The position numbers were made by a program, and so were the translations under genes. Shown here in pieces: positions 27,068 through 37,464 of a DNA stretch of 64,000 nucleotides. The notes under the pieces are model-generated. The model was not told where the DNA came from. It searched no databases and saw only the letters and a program-made list of their open reading frames with translations. The DNA lies in assembly GCA_011959925.1 (NCBI GenBank), contig BLMD01000137.1, forward strand, positions 1 to 64,000, given 5' to 3'. The DNA comes from Lachnospiraceae bacterium. GTDB taxonomy: Bacteria; Bacillota; Clostridia; Lachnospirales; Lachnospiraceae. How positions within the stretch are numbered: position 1 is the first letter of the stretch; each line of letters starts with the position of its first letter.

Positions 27068-28074
27068 CGTTCTGCTCCTTTCTTCTTCCATTCGGCAAGA
27101 TCCAGTTCCACCCTTGTCCCCCGCCCCGTTTCCGATATGATTACAATCCTATGGCCCAGACGTCCTAAAATTGTTTTTGACAGATACAGCCCGATTCCGG
27201 TGGATTTTTTTTGCAGCCTGCCGTTTTCGCCGGTGAATCCTCTTTCATAAATTCTCGGCAGATCTTCCGCCGCAATGCCGATCCCCGTATCTTTGATCAC
27301 AAGCGTCTGCGTATGATCCGGATGCATATAAACGGATATAACGCCGCGATCCGTATATTTTAAAGCATTTGACAACAATTGTTTGATTACAAATAAAAGC
27401 CATTTCCCGTCCGTTACCACAACGGTATCCGTCTCTTTCATATCCAGGGAAAGCTTTTTGGATATAAATGTCCGTGCAAAGTATTTCACTGCCTGTTTCA
27501 CAAGATCAAACAGCCGATATTCCTGAAACAGAAAATCCGAAGTTATCGTATCCAGCCGCGTGTACTGTAAAGCCATATCCACATACTGCTCGATTTCAAA
27601 CAGCTGATCCAAAAGTTCTCTGCGCTTTCTGTCCGAAATCATTGTTTCATCCGGCTCCTGCAGAAGAAGCTGCATGGCAGTAATCGGCGTTTTGATCTGA
27701 TGCGTCCATAAAGTCATATATTCCATGGCACTCTCTGTCTTTTTTTCATTCGCTTTTCTCTCGGTCCGGTAGATATCGGCAAACGCCCTTACCAGGTTTT
27801 TATAATCTTCTTCGATCGCATCGTTTGTATCCGGGAGAAATTCTGCCGCTTCTTTCGGATAGAGACAAAGCATAAGCAAACGCTCATGCTTTTCTTGAAA
27901 CTTCAGGAAATCAAAAAATCCAAACAAAAATTCAAAAAACAAACACAATGACGCCGGATACCAGAGCAGGAGAAGTTCTGCTCCCGTCAGGTAAAAGCAA
28001 AGCGCAAAAATCCCTGCAAAGACCAGATCCAAAACGACTCTTTTCCTTTTTTGTTTGAAATATAGACGTATCAT
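27064..28074 (-). CDS. BceS-type intramembrane-sensing histidine kinase
   Basis: A 336-residue kinase with two N-terminal membrane helices (about 14-33 and 36-55) separated by only a few residues. This is the hallmark of kinases that sense through a partner ABC permease. H-box LWTHQIKTPITAMQLL, N-box KQLLSNALKYT, G-boxes IKDTGIGI and TGIGLYLSKTI. It overlaps the regulator stop (ATGA) and the cutC start. No BceAB genes adjoin; the frameshifted BceAB-like genes at 15.7-18.5 kb are the nearest candidates. Confidence 0.87.
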   Translation of the reverse strand: MIRLYFKQKRKRVVLDLVFAGIFALCFYLTGAELLLLWYPASLCLFFEFLFGFFDFLKFQEKHERLLMLCLYPKEAAEFLPDTNDAIEEDYKNLVRAFADIYRTERKANEKKTESAMEYMTLWTHQIKTPITAMQLLLQEPDETMISDRKRRELLDQLFEIEQYVDMALQYTRLDTITSDFLFQEYRLFDLVKQAVKYFARTFISKKLSLDMKETDTVVVTDGKWLLFVIKQLLSNALKYTDRGVISVYMHPDHTQTLVIKDTGIGIAAEDLPRIYERGFTGENGRLQKKSTGIGLYLSKTILGRLGHRIVIISETGRGTRVELDLAEWKKKGAER

Positions 28075-28745
28075 ACCAGATACCCGATTCCTTTTTTTGT
28101 CAGAATAAAATCCGTAACCCCAATTTCCTTTAATTTTTTACGAATCCTCGTCACGTTTACCGTCAGCGTATTGTCGTCGATGAAACTCTCGCTTTCCCAA
28201 AGATTCATCATAATCGCGTCTCTCGCCACCATAGTTCCCGCTTGTTCCATCAAAAGGGCAAGGATTTTAAATTCATTTTTAGTAAGCTCCGCCGACTGTC
28301 CCTGATACCAGACCCTTGCATCCGATAAATTCAGACGCACGCCCTTATGTTCCAACAGATTGACCGATCCCGCCAAACTTTGCGCCCGCCTAAGAACCGC
28401 ATGGATTTTCGCTGTCAATACGGAAAGTGAAAACGGTTTTGCAATAAAATCGTCCCCGCCCATATCCATTGCCGTCACAATATTCATATCGTCATTCGCA
28501 GAAGAGACAAAGACGATCGGAACGCTCGAACATTTCCGAATCTCACTGCACCAGTAAAAACCATTATAATAGGGAAGTTTCAGGTCCAAAAGAATCAAAT
28601 CCGGCTGATAATCTGTCACATACGACATGACCTGCTTAAAATCTTCTACACATTGCACAAAAAAATCCCACTTTTCCAAATGCTCTTTTTCTGCCCGCGC
28701 AATTGCAGGATCGTCTTCTACAATCAAAATCTTATTGCCTGCCAT
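28071..28745 (-). CDS. OmpR-family response regulator (BceR-like)
   Basis: A 224-residue regulator. The receiver domain has acidic EDD at 10-12 and phospho-acceptor Asp54 (LILLDLKLPYYNG). The C-terminal winged helix includes LTKNEFKILALLMEQ and TLTVNVTRIRKKLKE. The start at 28745 follows GGCGGAG; an open frame extends 119 codons upstream but is basic, low in family signal and overlaps the neighbouring gene. It is first in an operon with its kinase and cutC. Confidence 0.88.
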   Translation of the reverse strand: MAGNKILIVEDDPAIARAEKEHLEKWDFFVQCVEDFKQVMSYVTDYQPDLILLDLKLPYYNGFYWCSEIRKCSSVPIVFVSSANDDMNIVTAMDMGGDDFIAKPFSLSVLTAKIHAVLRRAQSLAGSVNLLEHKGVRLNLSDARVWYQGQSAELTKNEFKILALLMEQAGTMVARDAIMMNLWESESFIDDNTLTVNVTRIRKKLKEIGVTDFILTKKGIGYLV

Positions 28746-28804
28746 AAATTTCTCCGCCTCTTTTCCGCCGGTAACTTCTTGCGGCTGAAATAAATTCCTG
28801 TGCA

Positions 28805-30007
28805 TCAATAAAACACATGATTCCCGATCACCGTGCCTTCCACGCCCGAAGATGCCCGGCAAAAAAACAGCGCATTGATATTCGTATTGCCGGATAACGC
28901 CGCACCCGCCGCCTTTGTACAGCTGCCGTTTGCTCCTTTTGCCAAAACAACGGCAAAACGTCCGCTGGCTACCGGCGAAAACTGCCCGCCCTGATAGATG
29001 ACGCCGGAAATCGTATTGGGAAAACTGCCGCTTTTGACTCTGTTGACCACAACGCTGGCTACGGCAAGCTGTCCTTCGTAACTTTCTCCGCCTGCCTCGC
29101 ATTCCACCAATGCGGCAAGCATTGCCAGATCGCTTGCATTTGACGTCACCGTTCCGCCGCCGCTTGGCGCGGGGCTGCCGGATCCGCCGCCTTCTTTTTT
29201 CTGCTGTTCTGCGGCTTTCTGCGCCGCCGCCCGCTTTTTCGCTTCTTCGATTTTTTTGCGTTCCAGCTCTTCTTCGTATGCTTTCATTTTAGCAATCTGC
29301 GCTTCGTAGTCTTCCAGCGTTTCTTTTGCATCCGAAATTTCATTCTGTTTGGATGTCAGGTTGGACTGCGTTTTGGCAATCAGACCGTTCACCTGCTCTT
29401 CTTTTTGCTCCATGCTCTCCTGCATGGCTACCAGTTCTTTTTTCTCTTTTTTCAGATTCTTCTTCTCGGCGGAGATCTGTTTACAGGTTTCTTCGTAATT
29501 CGTAAGCATCTGCCTGTCGTATCGGTTGATCTCCTCCACGTACTCCACTTTATTCAGAAAATCTGCCAAAGACGTGCTGCCCAATATCGCTTCAATCAAA
29601 TCCGTATTGCCGTTTTCATAGATAAAGCGAATCCTAAGCTTCATACTCTCGTATTGTTCTGCCTCAAGCGCTTCCGCCGCCGCAAGCTCTTCTCCCGTCT
29701 GTTTGATTTCACCCTGTTTCTTCTGTATCTGGGTCTCCAGATCATTGATCTGTGCAGAGACATCGGAAAGCTGCTGATTTAACTCTGCGAGTTCCCCTTT
29801 TAAATTGCCGGCCTCTTCCTGCAGATTTCCGACTTTTTCACTGGCGTCTTTTTTCTTCTGCTCCAGTTCGTCAATCTTTTTGCCTGTATTTTTTAACTTG
29901 TCGCTTGTCTGGGAAGCCCTGGCGTCCAAAGACGCTGCAATCAGGATAGCTGCCGCCGCCAGACATACGGTTTTCGGAAAAAATTTTTTTAATCTTTTTT
30001 TTCTCAT
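28805..30007 (-). CDS. SleB/CwlJ-type cell wall hydrolase with coiled coil
   Basis: A 400-residue exported protein. The signal peptide is about residues 1-31 (CLAAAAILIAASLDARAS). A long coiled coil (about 35-255) resembles the PcsB N-terminus. A Gly/Ser/Pro linker leads to a C-terminal hydrolase_2 domain (about 285-400) with ALVECEAGGESYEGQLAVAS, VVNRVKSGSFPNTI and NHVFY. The domain is that of spore-cortex lytic enzymes SleB and CwlJ, while the coiled coil suggests regulation at the membrane, as in septal hydrolases. The ATG at 30007 has AGAAGG upstream. Confidence 0.85.
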   Translation of the reverse strand: MRKKRLKKFFPKTVCLAAAAILIAASLDARASQTSDKLKNTGKKIDELEQKKKDASEKVGNLQEEAGNLKGELAELNQQLSDVSAQINDLETQIQKKQGEIKQTGEELAAAEALEAEQYESMKLRIRFIYENGNTDLIEAILGSTSLADFLNKVEYVEEINRYDRQMLTNYEETCKQISAEKKNLKKEKKELVAMQESMEQKEEQVNGLIAKTQSNLTSKQNEISDAKETLEDYEAQIAKMKAYEEELERKKIEEAKKRAAAQKAAEQQKKEGGGSGSPAPSGGGTVTSNASDLAMLAALVECEAGGESYEGQLAVASVVVNRVKSGSFPNTISGVIYQGGQFSPVASGRFAVVLAKGANGSCTKAAGAALSGNTNINALFFCRASSGVEGTVIGNHVFY

Positions 30008-30132
30008 GGTACACATCCTTCTCCCGGAATACAGTTCAAATTCTTCCTGTTAAATCGAAAAAAGTTTATCATATCCGGAAACTTTTTTCAACTGTTCCCA
30101 CCGGAAAATGATAACCGTATCACCTTTTCCAT

Positions 30133-30183
30133 AAAAAAACAGGATATCCGAAAAGCTGCTTTCCAACTTTTCAAATATCCTGT
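30133..30183 (-). terminator. Rho-independent terminator after the chemoreceptor gene
   Basis: On the minus strand a long stem, GGATATTTGAAAAG against CTTTTCGGATATCC with minor bulges, ends in TGTTTTTTT. Confidence 0.75.
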
Positions 30184-30189
30184 CCAATT

Positions 30190-31872
30190 CTATTTTCCCC
30201 GCAGCTTAAACTGCTCTACGGCAACTTTCATCTTCTCCGCATGACTGTATAATTCCTCTGCCGATGCCGCAGATTCTTCTGCCGTCGCCGCATTGGTCTG
30301 CACAACGTCCGAAATCTGTTCCATGCCGATCTTGATCTGCTTAATGGAGCTGGACTGCTGTATTGCAGAATCTGCGATCTGTTCGATCATCGAGGAAGCC
30401 ACCTGTGCGCTGCCTACCAGCGAGTTGAGCGCTTCCGTTGTATCGCCGGATAATGCGCTTCCCTGCGCAACCTGTTTCATAGAATTTTCAATCAAATCCG
30501 TAATATCTTTTGCGGACACCGCACTCTTATTGGCAAGATTCTGAACTTCACCCGCCACAACTGCAAAACCTTTTCCTGCTTCTCCGGCGCGGGCGGCTTC
30601 TACCGACGCATTCAAAGCCAGAATATTGGTCTGGAAGGATATATCTTCAATCGTTTTGATAATTCCTGCAATCTGATGCGACGACTGTGAAATCCCCTGA
30701 ATTGCCGACGTCAGTTCTTTCATTTTCGCATCACAGGTCTGCAAATGCATCATTGCATCCATCGCAGCCTTTCTGGCAGTTTCCGCATCTTTCGACGTGC
30801 TGTCCACGCCGGCAGAAATCTCCTGAATCCCGGAAGATAACTCTTCTACGGCAGATGCCTGCTGCATGGCTCCGTTTGAGAGCGTCTGCGCAACATTTGT
30901 CATAACCTCTGACTGCTGAGATACCTGCCCAGCCGTCTGTCCGATCCTCAATAGCGCACTGTTTAAAGATTCCAGAATCTGCGACAATGCATTTTGAATC
31001 GGCAGAAACTCTCCGCGGTAATTGCTGTCGATCACAAGATCCATGTTTCCGTCCGCCATCTGGGACAGTTTATTGTCAATATCTTTTATGTACTTCTTCA
31101 GCTCGCTTTTCGTTTCATGGATGGATGCTACAAGCATACCTAATTCGGATGTATCCGGCTCCATGGAAAATTCTGCAGACAGATTTCCCTGCGAAATTTC
31201 ACCCATCTGATTTTTCACCGCAATCACAGGACGGAGAATCTTGATTCTGGTAATCACCATACTGATCAGCTGGATCAACGCCACCAATATGCATGCGGCG
31301 ATCATTGTCAAACGGATAAAATCCGCACGATCCTGAAATGCGGTAACTTCTCCCAATGTCCTCGTATCCAAATCCGCCAAAAACTTTTCTTTCAGATCAC
31401 TGATTTCTCCGATCGCTTCGCTGTATTCTTTGCCGTAGACATATAAAAACGCCTGCTCCCTTTTCCCGGCCTGAACATCTTTCATCGCCTGATCTTCCAA
31501 GGGCACCAGCTCGTTGGAAATCGAAGACATCTCGTCGATCATCGCCTGTTCTTCCGGCGTAATTCCGATTTCCTGCATCGCGGCGATTCCCTTATCCCTG
31601 TTTTTTAAGGTGTTCACCTCATTCCAATAATTATCATAATGCTCTTCCGATGCCGTTGCCGCATATGCCCGGACTTCATTCGTCAAATAAGACGACCCGT
31701 TCATAAATCGATTTGCATTATACGTCAGTTCGTATCGTTCTTCATTCGCCTTATTCAGGCTTCTGTTTACTTTCCCATAAGAAAATAAAGAAATCACCAA
31801 AAACACCAGCGCCAGAATGGAAATTCCATTCAAAATAAAGTTTGCGACAGACTGATTCATCGCTTTTTTCAT
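30190..31872 (-). CDS. Methyl-accepting chemotaxis protein
   Basis: A 560-residue receptor. The first helix (about 12-32) is followed by a four-helix-bundle type sensor region (about 33-185), a second helix (about 192-212), HAMP (about 213-265) and the signalling domain. The hairpin tip reads [20 protein letters not shown] and continues [16 protein letters not shown]. No chemotaxis or flagellar genes are in the window. The ATG at 31872 follows GGAAGGAGTGG. An A/T-rich hairpin at 31993-32031 separates it from the next gene cluster. Confidence 0.9.
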   Translation of the reverse strand: MKKAMNQSVANFILNGISILALVFLVISLFSYGKVNRSLNKANEERYELTYNANRFMNGSSYLTNEVRAYAATASEEHYDNYWNEVNTLKNRDKGIAAMQEIGITPEEQAMIDEMSSISNELVPLEDQAMKDVQAGKREQAFLYVYGKEYSEAIGEISDLKEKFLADLDTRTLGEVTAFQDRADFIRLTMIAACILVALIQLISMVITRIKILRPVIAVKNQMGEISQGNLSAEFSMEPDTSELGMLVASIHETKSELKKYIKDIDNKLSQMADGNMDLVIDSNYRGEFLPIQNALSQILESLNSALLRIGQTAGQVSQQSEVMTNVAQTLSNGAMQQASAVEELSSGIQEISAGVDSTSKDAETARKAAMDAMMHLQTCDAKMKELTSAIQGISQSSHQIAGIIKTIEDISFQTNILALNASVEAARAGEAGKGFAVVAGEVQNLANKSAVSAKDITDLIENSMKQVAQGSALSGDTTEALNSLVGSAQVASSMIEQIADSAIQQSSSIKQIKIGMEQISDVVQTNAATAEESAASAEELYSHAEKMKVAVEQFKLRGK

Positions 31873-32069
31873 TTGACCACTCCTTCCGGTTCTTTTCGAA
31901 CCTCTCCTCACCCCAAAAAAATGATCAAATTTTCATTTTCTCATAAGTGATATTTTTCTTAAAATACAACATACCTTAGTCTACCTAATATGGGGAAAAA
32001 TTTCAACTGATTTTGAAAAGAATTTTTTCCCATGCTTTTATTCGATGCGGACGTTCCGATGAGATCCCC

Positions 32070-33749
32070 TTACAGATTCCTCATATTCAAAATACTCTGA
32101 TAAACATCCAAACGTCCGTATCCTTCTTCTCGGTTCGGGTACAGCTGATTGGGCAGTTTTCGCGCCCCGTTGATCAACTGATTCCTAAGCTCAATGGAGT
32201 TGACCGTCCGGTTGTCGATATAAGAAATATTCCATTCCATCAACAGCGCGCAGGCCCCTGCAGAAATCGCTGCAGCCGCACAGGTTCCCGTCATGCTGAC
32301 AAATTTACCAAACTGATCCTGCGTAAATACATTGACTGCAGGAGCGGCAAAATCCGGTTTAATATTGCCGTCCATCGTATAACCCCTGCCCGATTCAATG
32401 TAATTGCCGTCCGAAACGGAATTGTAACCGCCCACTGCCATCGGGATCTTCGCACTGGAGGGCACGGTAAGCGTCATATCCGGGTTGGAACGCACAAAGT
32501 AAACGTCTTCTTCCAGAAAATCGGAAATCGGAAGGTACAGATTAAAGGTACCGTCCGTAATCCGAAACGGAAATACTTCAACTACCCAAAGCCCCCGTAC
32601 CGGATCCTGAAAATTCATCACGACAAGCTGCTCCCTGCTGCGTTCCGACCCAAGCTGATAATCGATTACAACCCTTGTGTTTTCCAGAAGAAAGAGCTGC
32701 TTTTGCTGCTGCCCGTTCCATACGGCAACTCTCTGCAGCGTTTCTCCGGTCGGCGAAGTCAAAGAAACGGCAAATAATTCCGACGAATGCCCCCAAAGCT
32801 CCACGATAAACCCCCGCATATCTTCCGTTACGTTAATCTCTACTTTTTCGGAAGTATTTTCCGAAATACTTCCGTAAAAATGATGCCTGGCAGTCGCCTC
32901 GTCGCCGACTGCGATACAGACTGCCCTGCGGTACATCGCCGCCACATCATCCAGATACGACGTCAGCCTGCTGCCGCTGCCCCTGTGTCCCTGATTGGTT
33001 CCAAGCCCGATACACAAGACCAGCGGCTCGCCCCGTCTGTCTGCCAGACGATTCAAATAATCAATCGCCGTAAAAATATCGTTTTCCTGATAGGCAACGG
33101 CGTCCTCTCTGATATAATAGAAATCTCTTAAATATTGTTTGGCGGGTTTTAGTTTCACAACCGCAATATCGGCATACGGAGCCGCGCCGATAAAATCATT
33201 GGCGATATCTTCACTGCCCGCCGCAATGGAAGCCAGCATCGTCCCATGGCCGATCTCATCCCTCTGCGGCACAAAATCTCTTGGATTTTCCTGCTGCAGT
33301 GCATAATCGATTTCCTCTTTGGTATACTCTGTCCCATAGATAAATCCCTGCGGATGCGGCCCCGTATCAATCGTCTGATCCCAGATCGCCGTAATCCTGC
33401 TGCTGCCGTCCGTATTGCGGAACGCGTCGTTTTCATACGCAATTCCGGTATCCAGAAAACCGATCATTATCCCGCTCCCCATCAGATTCAGATTGCGCTG
33501 TGACTGAACTCTGGTAATGCCGCTGACATCTAAGGCTTTCTGATCCAGTATCGTAAAACACTTCGGGATATTGATATATTTATACGTCCCTACCGACATC
33601 GGAGGCACATTATCCCGATTCAGGTAATATACGGCATAACGATTGGCGATATCCTGCCTGCACAAATCCCGAAGCCCGGGTTCTAGCGTTGTAATGTTTC
33701 CGATCAAATCATAATAATCATTGGAATATACCGCATCATGACAATCCAT
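32070..33749 (-). CDS. Csp-like subtilase (S8) with catalytic Ser replaced by Cys
   Basis: A 559-residue subtilase without a signal peptide, of the Csp germination-protease type. Asp100 (MIGFLDTGIAY) and His168 (RDEIGHGTMLASIAAG) of the triad are present. The nucleophile motif, normally GTSxAA, reads MTGTCAAAAISAG, so residue 490 is Cys (codon TGT). A long insert of jelly-roll type precedes it, as in Csp proteins. It is the last gene of a possible operon with a ClpX paralogue (39 bp gap). It may be a pseudoprotease, like clostridial CspA/CspC, or a thiol variant. Confidence 0.85.
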   Translation of the reverse strand: MDCHDAVYSNDYYDLIGNITTLEPGLRDLCRQDIANRYAVYYLNRDNVPPMSVGTYKYINIPKCFTILDQKALDVSGITRVQSQRNLNLMGSGIMIGFLDTGIAYENDAFRNTDGSSRITAIWDQTIDTGPHPQGFIYGTEYTKEEIDYALQQENPRDFVPQRDEIGHGTMLASIAAGSEDIANDFIGAAPYADIAVVKLKPAKQYLRDFYYIREDAVAYQENDIFTAIDYLNRLADRRGEPLVLCIGLGTNQGHRGSGSRLTSYLDDVAAMYRRAVCIAVGDEATARHHFYGSISENTSEKVEINVTEDMRGFIVELWGHSSELFAVSLTSPTGETLQRVAVWNGQQQKQLFLLENTRVVIDYQLGSERSREQLVVMNFQDPVRGLWVVEVFPFRITDGTFNLYLPISDFLEEDVYFVRSNPDMTLTVPSSAKIPMAVGGYNSVSDGNYIESGRGYTMDGNIKPDFAAPAVNVFTQDQFGKFVSMTGTCAAAAISAGACALLMEWNISYIDNRTVNSIELRNQLINGARKLPNQLYPNREEGYGRLDVYQSILNMRNL

Positions 33750-33788
33750 TTTTTTCCGTCCTGTCAGGTCTTTCTAAATAATATATTA

Positions 33789-35255
33789 TTACGAATGCCC
33801 CAATATGCCCTGACGCAGCGTAATCATCGGTCCGCCGGTTCCTTCTATATAATCTTTTGTGATCGTCACCATGCCGATATTGTCGTCTTTTGGGATTTCA
33901 TACATAATATCCAGCATAAATTCTTCCAAAATGGCACGCAGCGCCCTGGCGCCTACTTTTTTCTCTTTTGCTTTTGCCGCGATCGTATGCAGCGCCGCTT
34001 CCTCAAACTCTAATTTGACCTCATCCATGGCAAGCAGCTTCTGATACTGCCGGATAATCGCATTTTTCGGCTCCGCAAGTACGCGCACAAGCATCTCTTC
34101 CGTCAGCGCTTCCAGCGAAAATAATATCGGCATCCTGCCTAAAAATTCCGGAATCATGCCATACCTGCGTACATCTTCTACCAAAACTTTCGTCAAAATG
34201 TTCTCTTCTTTGTCGTATTTATCTTTCAGATCCGCTTTAAAACCAATCGACGCTTCTTTATTCAGACGTTCTTTGATGATTTCTTCCAGATCGGGAAATG
34301 CGCCTCCGCAGATAAATAAGATATTTCTGGTATTGACCGTCACCATCGGAACCATCGCGTTTTTGCTGCTTGCCCCGACCGGAACTTCCACGTCCGCGCC
34401 TTCTAAGAGCTTAAGCATTCCCTGCTGCACGCTTTCTCCGCTGACGTCCCTCTGGTTCGTGTTCCGCTTCTTGGCAATTTTATCAATTTCGTCAATGAAA
34501 ATAATGCCGTGTTCCGCCCGTTCCACATCGTTATCCGCAGCAGCTAAGAGCTTGCTGACCACACTTTCAATATCATCCCCGATATATCCGGCTTCGGTTA
34601 AAGAAGTCGCATCGGTAATCGCAAGCGGAACATCCAAAAGCCTTGCAAGCGTCTTTACCATATACGTCTTTCCGGAACCCGTCGGACCGATCATCAGCAT
34701 ATTTGACTTTTCTATTTCAATTCCGTCTGCAGCATCTGACGCCACTCTCTTGTAGTGATTATACACGGCAACAGACATAACCTTTTTCGCATGTTCCTGC
34801 CCCACAACATATTCATCCAGGCTCGCTTTGATCTTATGCGGCGCAGGAATCGACCGGATATCAAACTGCGGCTGCTCTTTCTTTTCTTTTTTCTTTTTCT
34901 TAATTTTCTGCGGCTGCGGAGAAAAACCCTGCAGATCGGCAAGATTGATCATGCTGATATTTGGCATCTTGCCGGAACCCATCAGCTGATCCATCGGAAA
35001 ACCGGAATGATTCATCGTATCAAACGTCTTCTGCATACAATCCTGGCAAATGCAGATATCGTTCGGTATCCGGATCATTTTCCCGGCAATGCGCTCAGGC
35101 CTGCGGCAAAGATAGCAGACCTGTTCATATTCTTCCGTCTCCTCCTGACGCCCGGAAGATGTCTCGTCTCCTTTACCGGACGGCACAGGAGGATTCCCCA
35201 TAGACGCCTCTCCTTCTTCCACAGGCTCCACTTCATAAAATTCCTGATCAGACAT
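33789..35255 (-). CDS. ClpX-like AAA+ unfoldase (paralogue)
   Basis: A 488-residue AAA+ protein. An acidic N-terminal tail is followed by a four-Cys zinc finger (C47, C50, C70, C73), then a Lys-rich linker of about 60 residues before the AAA core. Walker A is GPTGSGKTYMVKTLA, the pore loop GYIGDD stands where ClpX has GYVGED, and Walker B is GIIFIDEIDK. The IGF-type ClpP-docking loop is not obvious. It is longer and more divergent than housekeeping ClpX and lacks neighbouring clpP or tig. The start has AAGGAGAATAGTT, overlapping the LRR gene's stop. Confidence 0.82.
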   Translation of the reverse strand: MSDQEFYEVEPVEEGEASMGNPPVPSGKGDETSSGRQEETEEYEQVCYLCRRPERIAGKMIRIPNDICICQDCMQKTFDTMNHSGFPMDQLMGSGKMPNISMINLADLQGFSPQPQKIKKKKKEKKEQPQFDIRSIPAPHKIKASLDEYVVGQEHAKKVMSVAVYNHYKRVASDAADGIEIEKSNMLMIGPTGSGKTYMVKTLARLLDVPLAITDATSLTEAGYIGDDIESVVSKLLAAADNDVERAEHGIIFIDEIDKIAKKRNTNQRDVSGESVQQGMLKLLEGADVEVPVGASSKNAMVPMVTVNTRNILFICGGAFPDLEEIIKERLNKEASIGFKADLKDKYDKEENILTKVLVEDVRRYGMIPEFLGRMPILFSLEALTEEMLVRVLAEPKNAIIRQYQKLLAMDEVKLEFEEAALHTIAAKAKEKKVGARALRAILEEFMLDIMYEIPKDDNIGMVTITKDYIEGTGGPMITLRQGILGHS

Positions 35256-35266
35256 AACTATTCTCC

Positions 35267-37310
35267 TTATTTTGTTACCTGTTTGACTTTTATTCCTGCT
35301 TTTTTCAGCATCTTCCTATACTTCTTTAATTGTTTGGACGGCACTTTTACCTTCATACCGGACTTGGTACCCTTGAATGCCTGTTTTCCTACAGAACTAA
35401 GCTTTTTAGACTTAATCTTTACTTTACCGAGTTTCCTGCATCCGTTAAAAGCGCTCTTTCCAATCTTCTTTACATCAGCTCCAATGGTCAGGCTCGTCAT
35501 CTGCCGGTTATTCTGCATTGCCTTTGCTCCAATAGAAGTTACTTTATACTTCACACCGTCCGTACCTGTCACCGTTTGGATCGTCACCTTTGACGCCGTA
35601 GATTTTGAGGTTGTCAGTTCCGCTTCTGCACCGGCTTTTGTTACTTTATAAGTAAATTGACCGACCGTAAAAGTTTTTCCTTTTGCAAACGGCATCTGTT
35701 CCGATTGCTGACCGCCGCCGTTTCCTGGATTATTGCCGCCGCCATTTCCGCCGCTGCCGGGGTTATCGCCGTCCCCTGTTCCGCCGCCGGAATTATCGCC
35801 GTTGTTGTTATCGTTGTCATCCCCTTCATCAGGATCCGGAGCGGGAGCAGGAACATAGTTATAATGTATTTGCGCCTTTGACACGGCCTGCATCGTATCG
35901 GCTGATTTTCCTATGCTGTTCCACTGCTCTTTGGTTCCGGTAAAGTAGATATTCTCCAACGGACAGGATGCAAATGCAGCCATTCCTATCGTTTCTACAC
36001 TGTCCGGAATTACAACCGCAGTAAATGCAGAACAGGAAGCAAACGCCGACATTCCTATACTTTCCGCCCCCTGCGGGATGCTCACTCCCGGAAGCATTAA
36101 ACAATTCTGAAACATGCCATTGCTGATACAGTCGATACTTTTTGGCAGCGTGACACGCATCAGATAATAGCACTGCGTAAACAAATTTTCACCCAGCCTT
36201 ACCCGTTTGCTGCCGGGAGCAAACGCTGCGCTTGTCATGGCCGTACACTGAAAAAATGCGGAAGCGCCCACCTCCTCAATACTGGCCGGCAAAACGATGG
36301 ATGAAAGACTTTTGCACGCACGGAATGCATTTTGAACGATAGTCTCTACTCCTTCGGAAACAGTCACCGAACTAAGATTTTCACATTCCCGAAACGCGCT
36401 GTCGCCAATCGTCTTCACACCGGATGGAACAGTCACGGAAACAATCGAAGACTTACGGAACGCGCTGCTGCCGATTTCCGCCACACTGGCGGGAATTTCT
36501 ACGCCGAGAGCCCCGCAGTTCCAAAAAGCACAGCCGCCGATCTTGGTAACGCCGTCTGCAATCACGATCTTTCGGATCTGGATGCTGTTCTACACTATCA
36601 AAATCCGGCATAGCCCCTGTACCGGAGACGGTCAGCGTACCTGCCTTTGTGAGATTCCAGGAAAGACCTCCGTCAAGATTTCCCGATGCAACCGATACGT
36701 CTGCCTCCGGGTCAGTGGGCGGAATATAGCCCTGCGGATAGCGGGTGATGTAATGGCTGGCCGTTCTCATCACTTCTTCCTTGGAAATGGATCTTCCCCA
36801 ATGAACCTTTCCCTTGTGGTCTCCTGTGCTGACGTTTCCTTCGGCAACGATTATACCCGCATCGCTCACCTCAAGCACAATCATGGTATGTGCATCACTA
36901 TTGATCCGCAGGATATCTCCCGCTTTTATATCTTTATATGTAAACTCACCCGCCCCGTACATTCTGGCAGGCAGCTGGCCAAATGCCGTATCGCTGAGAA
37001 TAAAAGCAAAGGCTACGCAGCCCACGGCGCTGATTCTCTTCCCATCCAAAAGTCCGCCCTGCCAATGATAATACCCATTCGTATCCGAATAAGGCTCGTA
37101 ATCGGTCCAGGTTGTTCCCTCCTGATATCCGTCCTGATCTTTTAACGCAATCATGGCCGCATACGCTTCCGCCGGAGTGGGAACCGTACTGTCACGGGCA
37201 GCGGATCCGGATGCTTCCGTAAGAACATCTTCCTGCCATCCGTATGCCGCAGAATGAGAAGAAATACAGAGAAACAGTGCCAAAGCAGCTGAAAAAATAC
37301 GTTTTTTCAA
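35267..37310 (-). pseudogene. Secreted NlpC/papain-like plus LRR_5 surface protein, frameshifted
   Basis: It starts at TTG 37310 with AGGAGG 8 nt upstream. Signal peptide LKKRIFSAALALFLCISS, then a papain-fold-like domain (SAVGCVAFAFILSD and the His of INSDAHTMIVLEV), then SWNLTKAGTLTVSGTGAMPD. Near 36580 the frame ends in nonsense while another frame continues KIVIADGVTKIGGCAF into about seven BspA-type leucine-rich repeats. A Gly/Asn/Pro-rich linker and a C-terminal repeat domain shared with the 58198-59592 protein follow. Joined length would be about 680 residues. A small deletion around GAACAGCATCCAGATCC explains the break. ClpX and subtilase genes follow 11 bp downstream. Confidence 0.72.
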
Positions 37311-37426
37311 TGTTCCAACCTCCTGATTTTCATTTTGAGAGTACATCGGACTGACGATACTCCCTTTGTAAATATATGGTTCTTTTTCCGCTTTGTCAAT
37401 AGGCGTGAAAGTTCTGAACGCTGTCT

Positions 37427-37461
37427 GCAGCCATCCGGCGGGCCGCCCGGATGGCTGCAAA
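37427..37461. other. Strong GC-rich hairpin
   Basis: GCAGCCATCCGGC and GCCCGGATGGCTGC flank a GGG/CC centre. No T-tract follows on either strand, so a classical terminator is unlikely. Confidence 0.5.
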
Positions 37462-37464
37462 ATG

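Noticed and set aside
34755..35651. Rightward 298-codon frame opposite the ClpX and LRR genes
   Set aside because: It crosses two real genes on the other strand and has low-complexity F/L/R composition.
37427..37461. Terminator of the spermidine-synthase-like gene
   Set aside because: The stem is strong, but neither exit has a T-run and it lies 120 bp past the stop codon, so I list it only as a hairpin.
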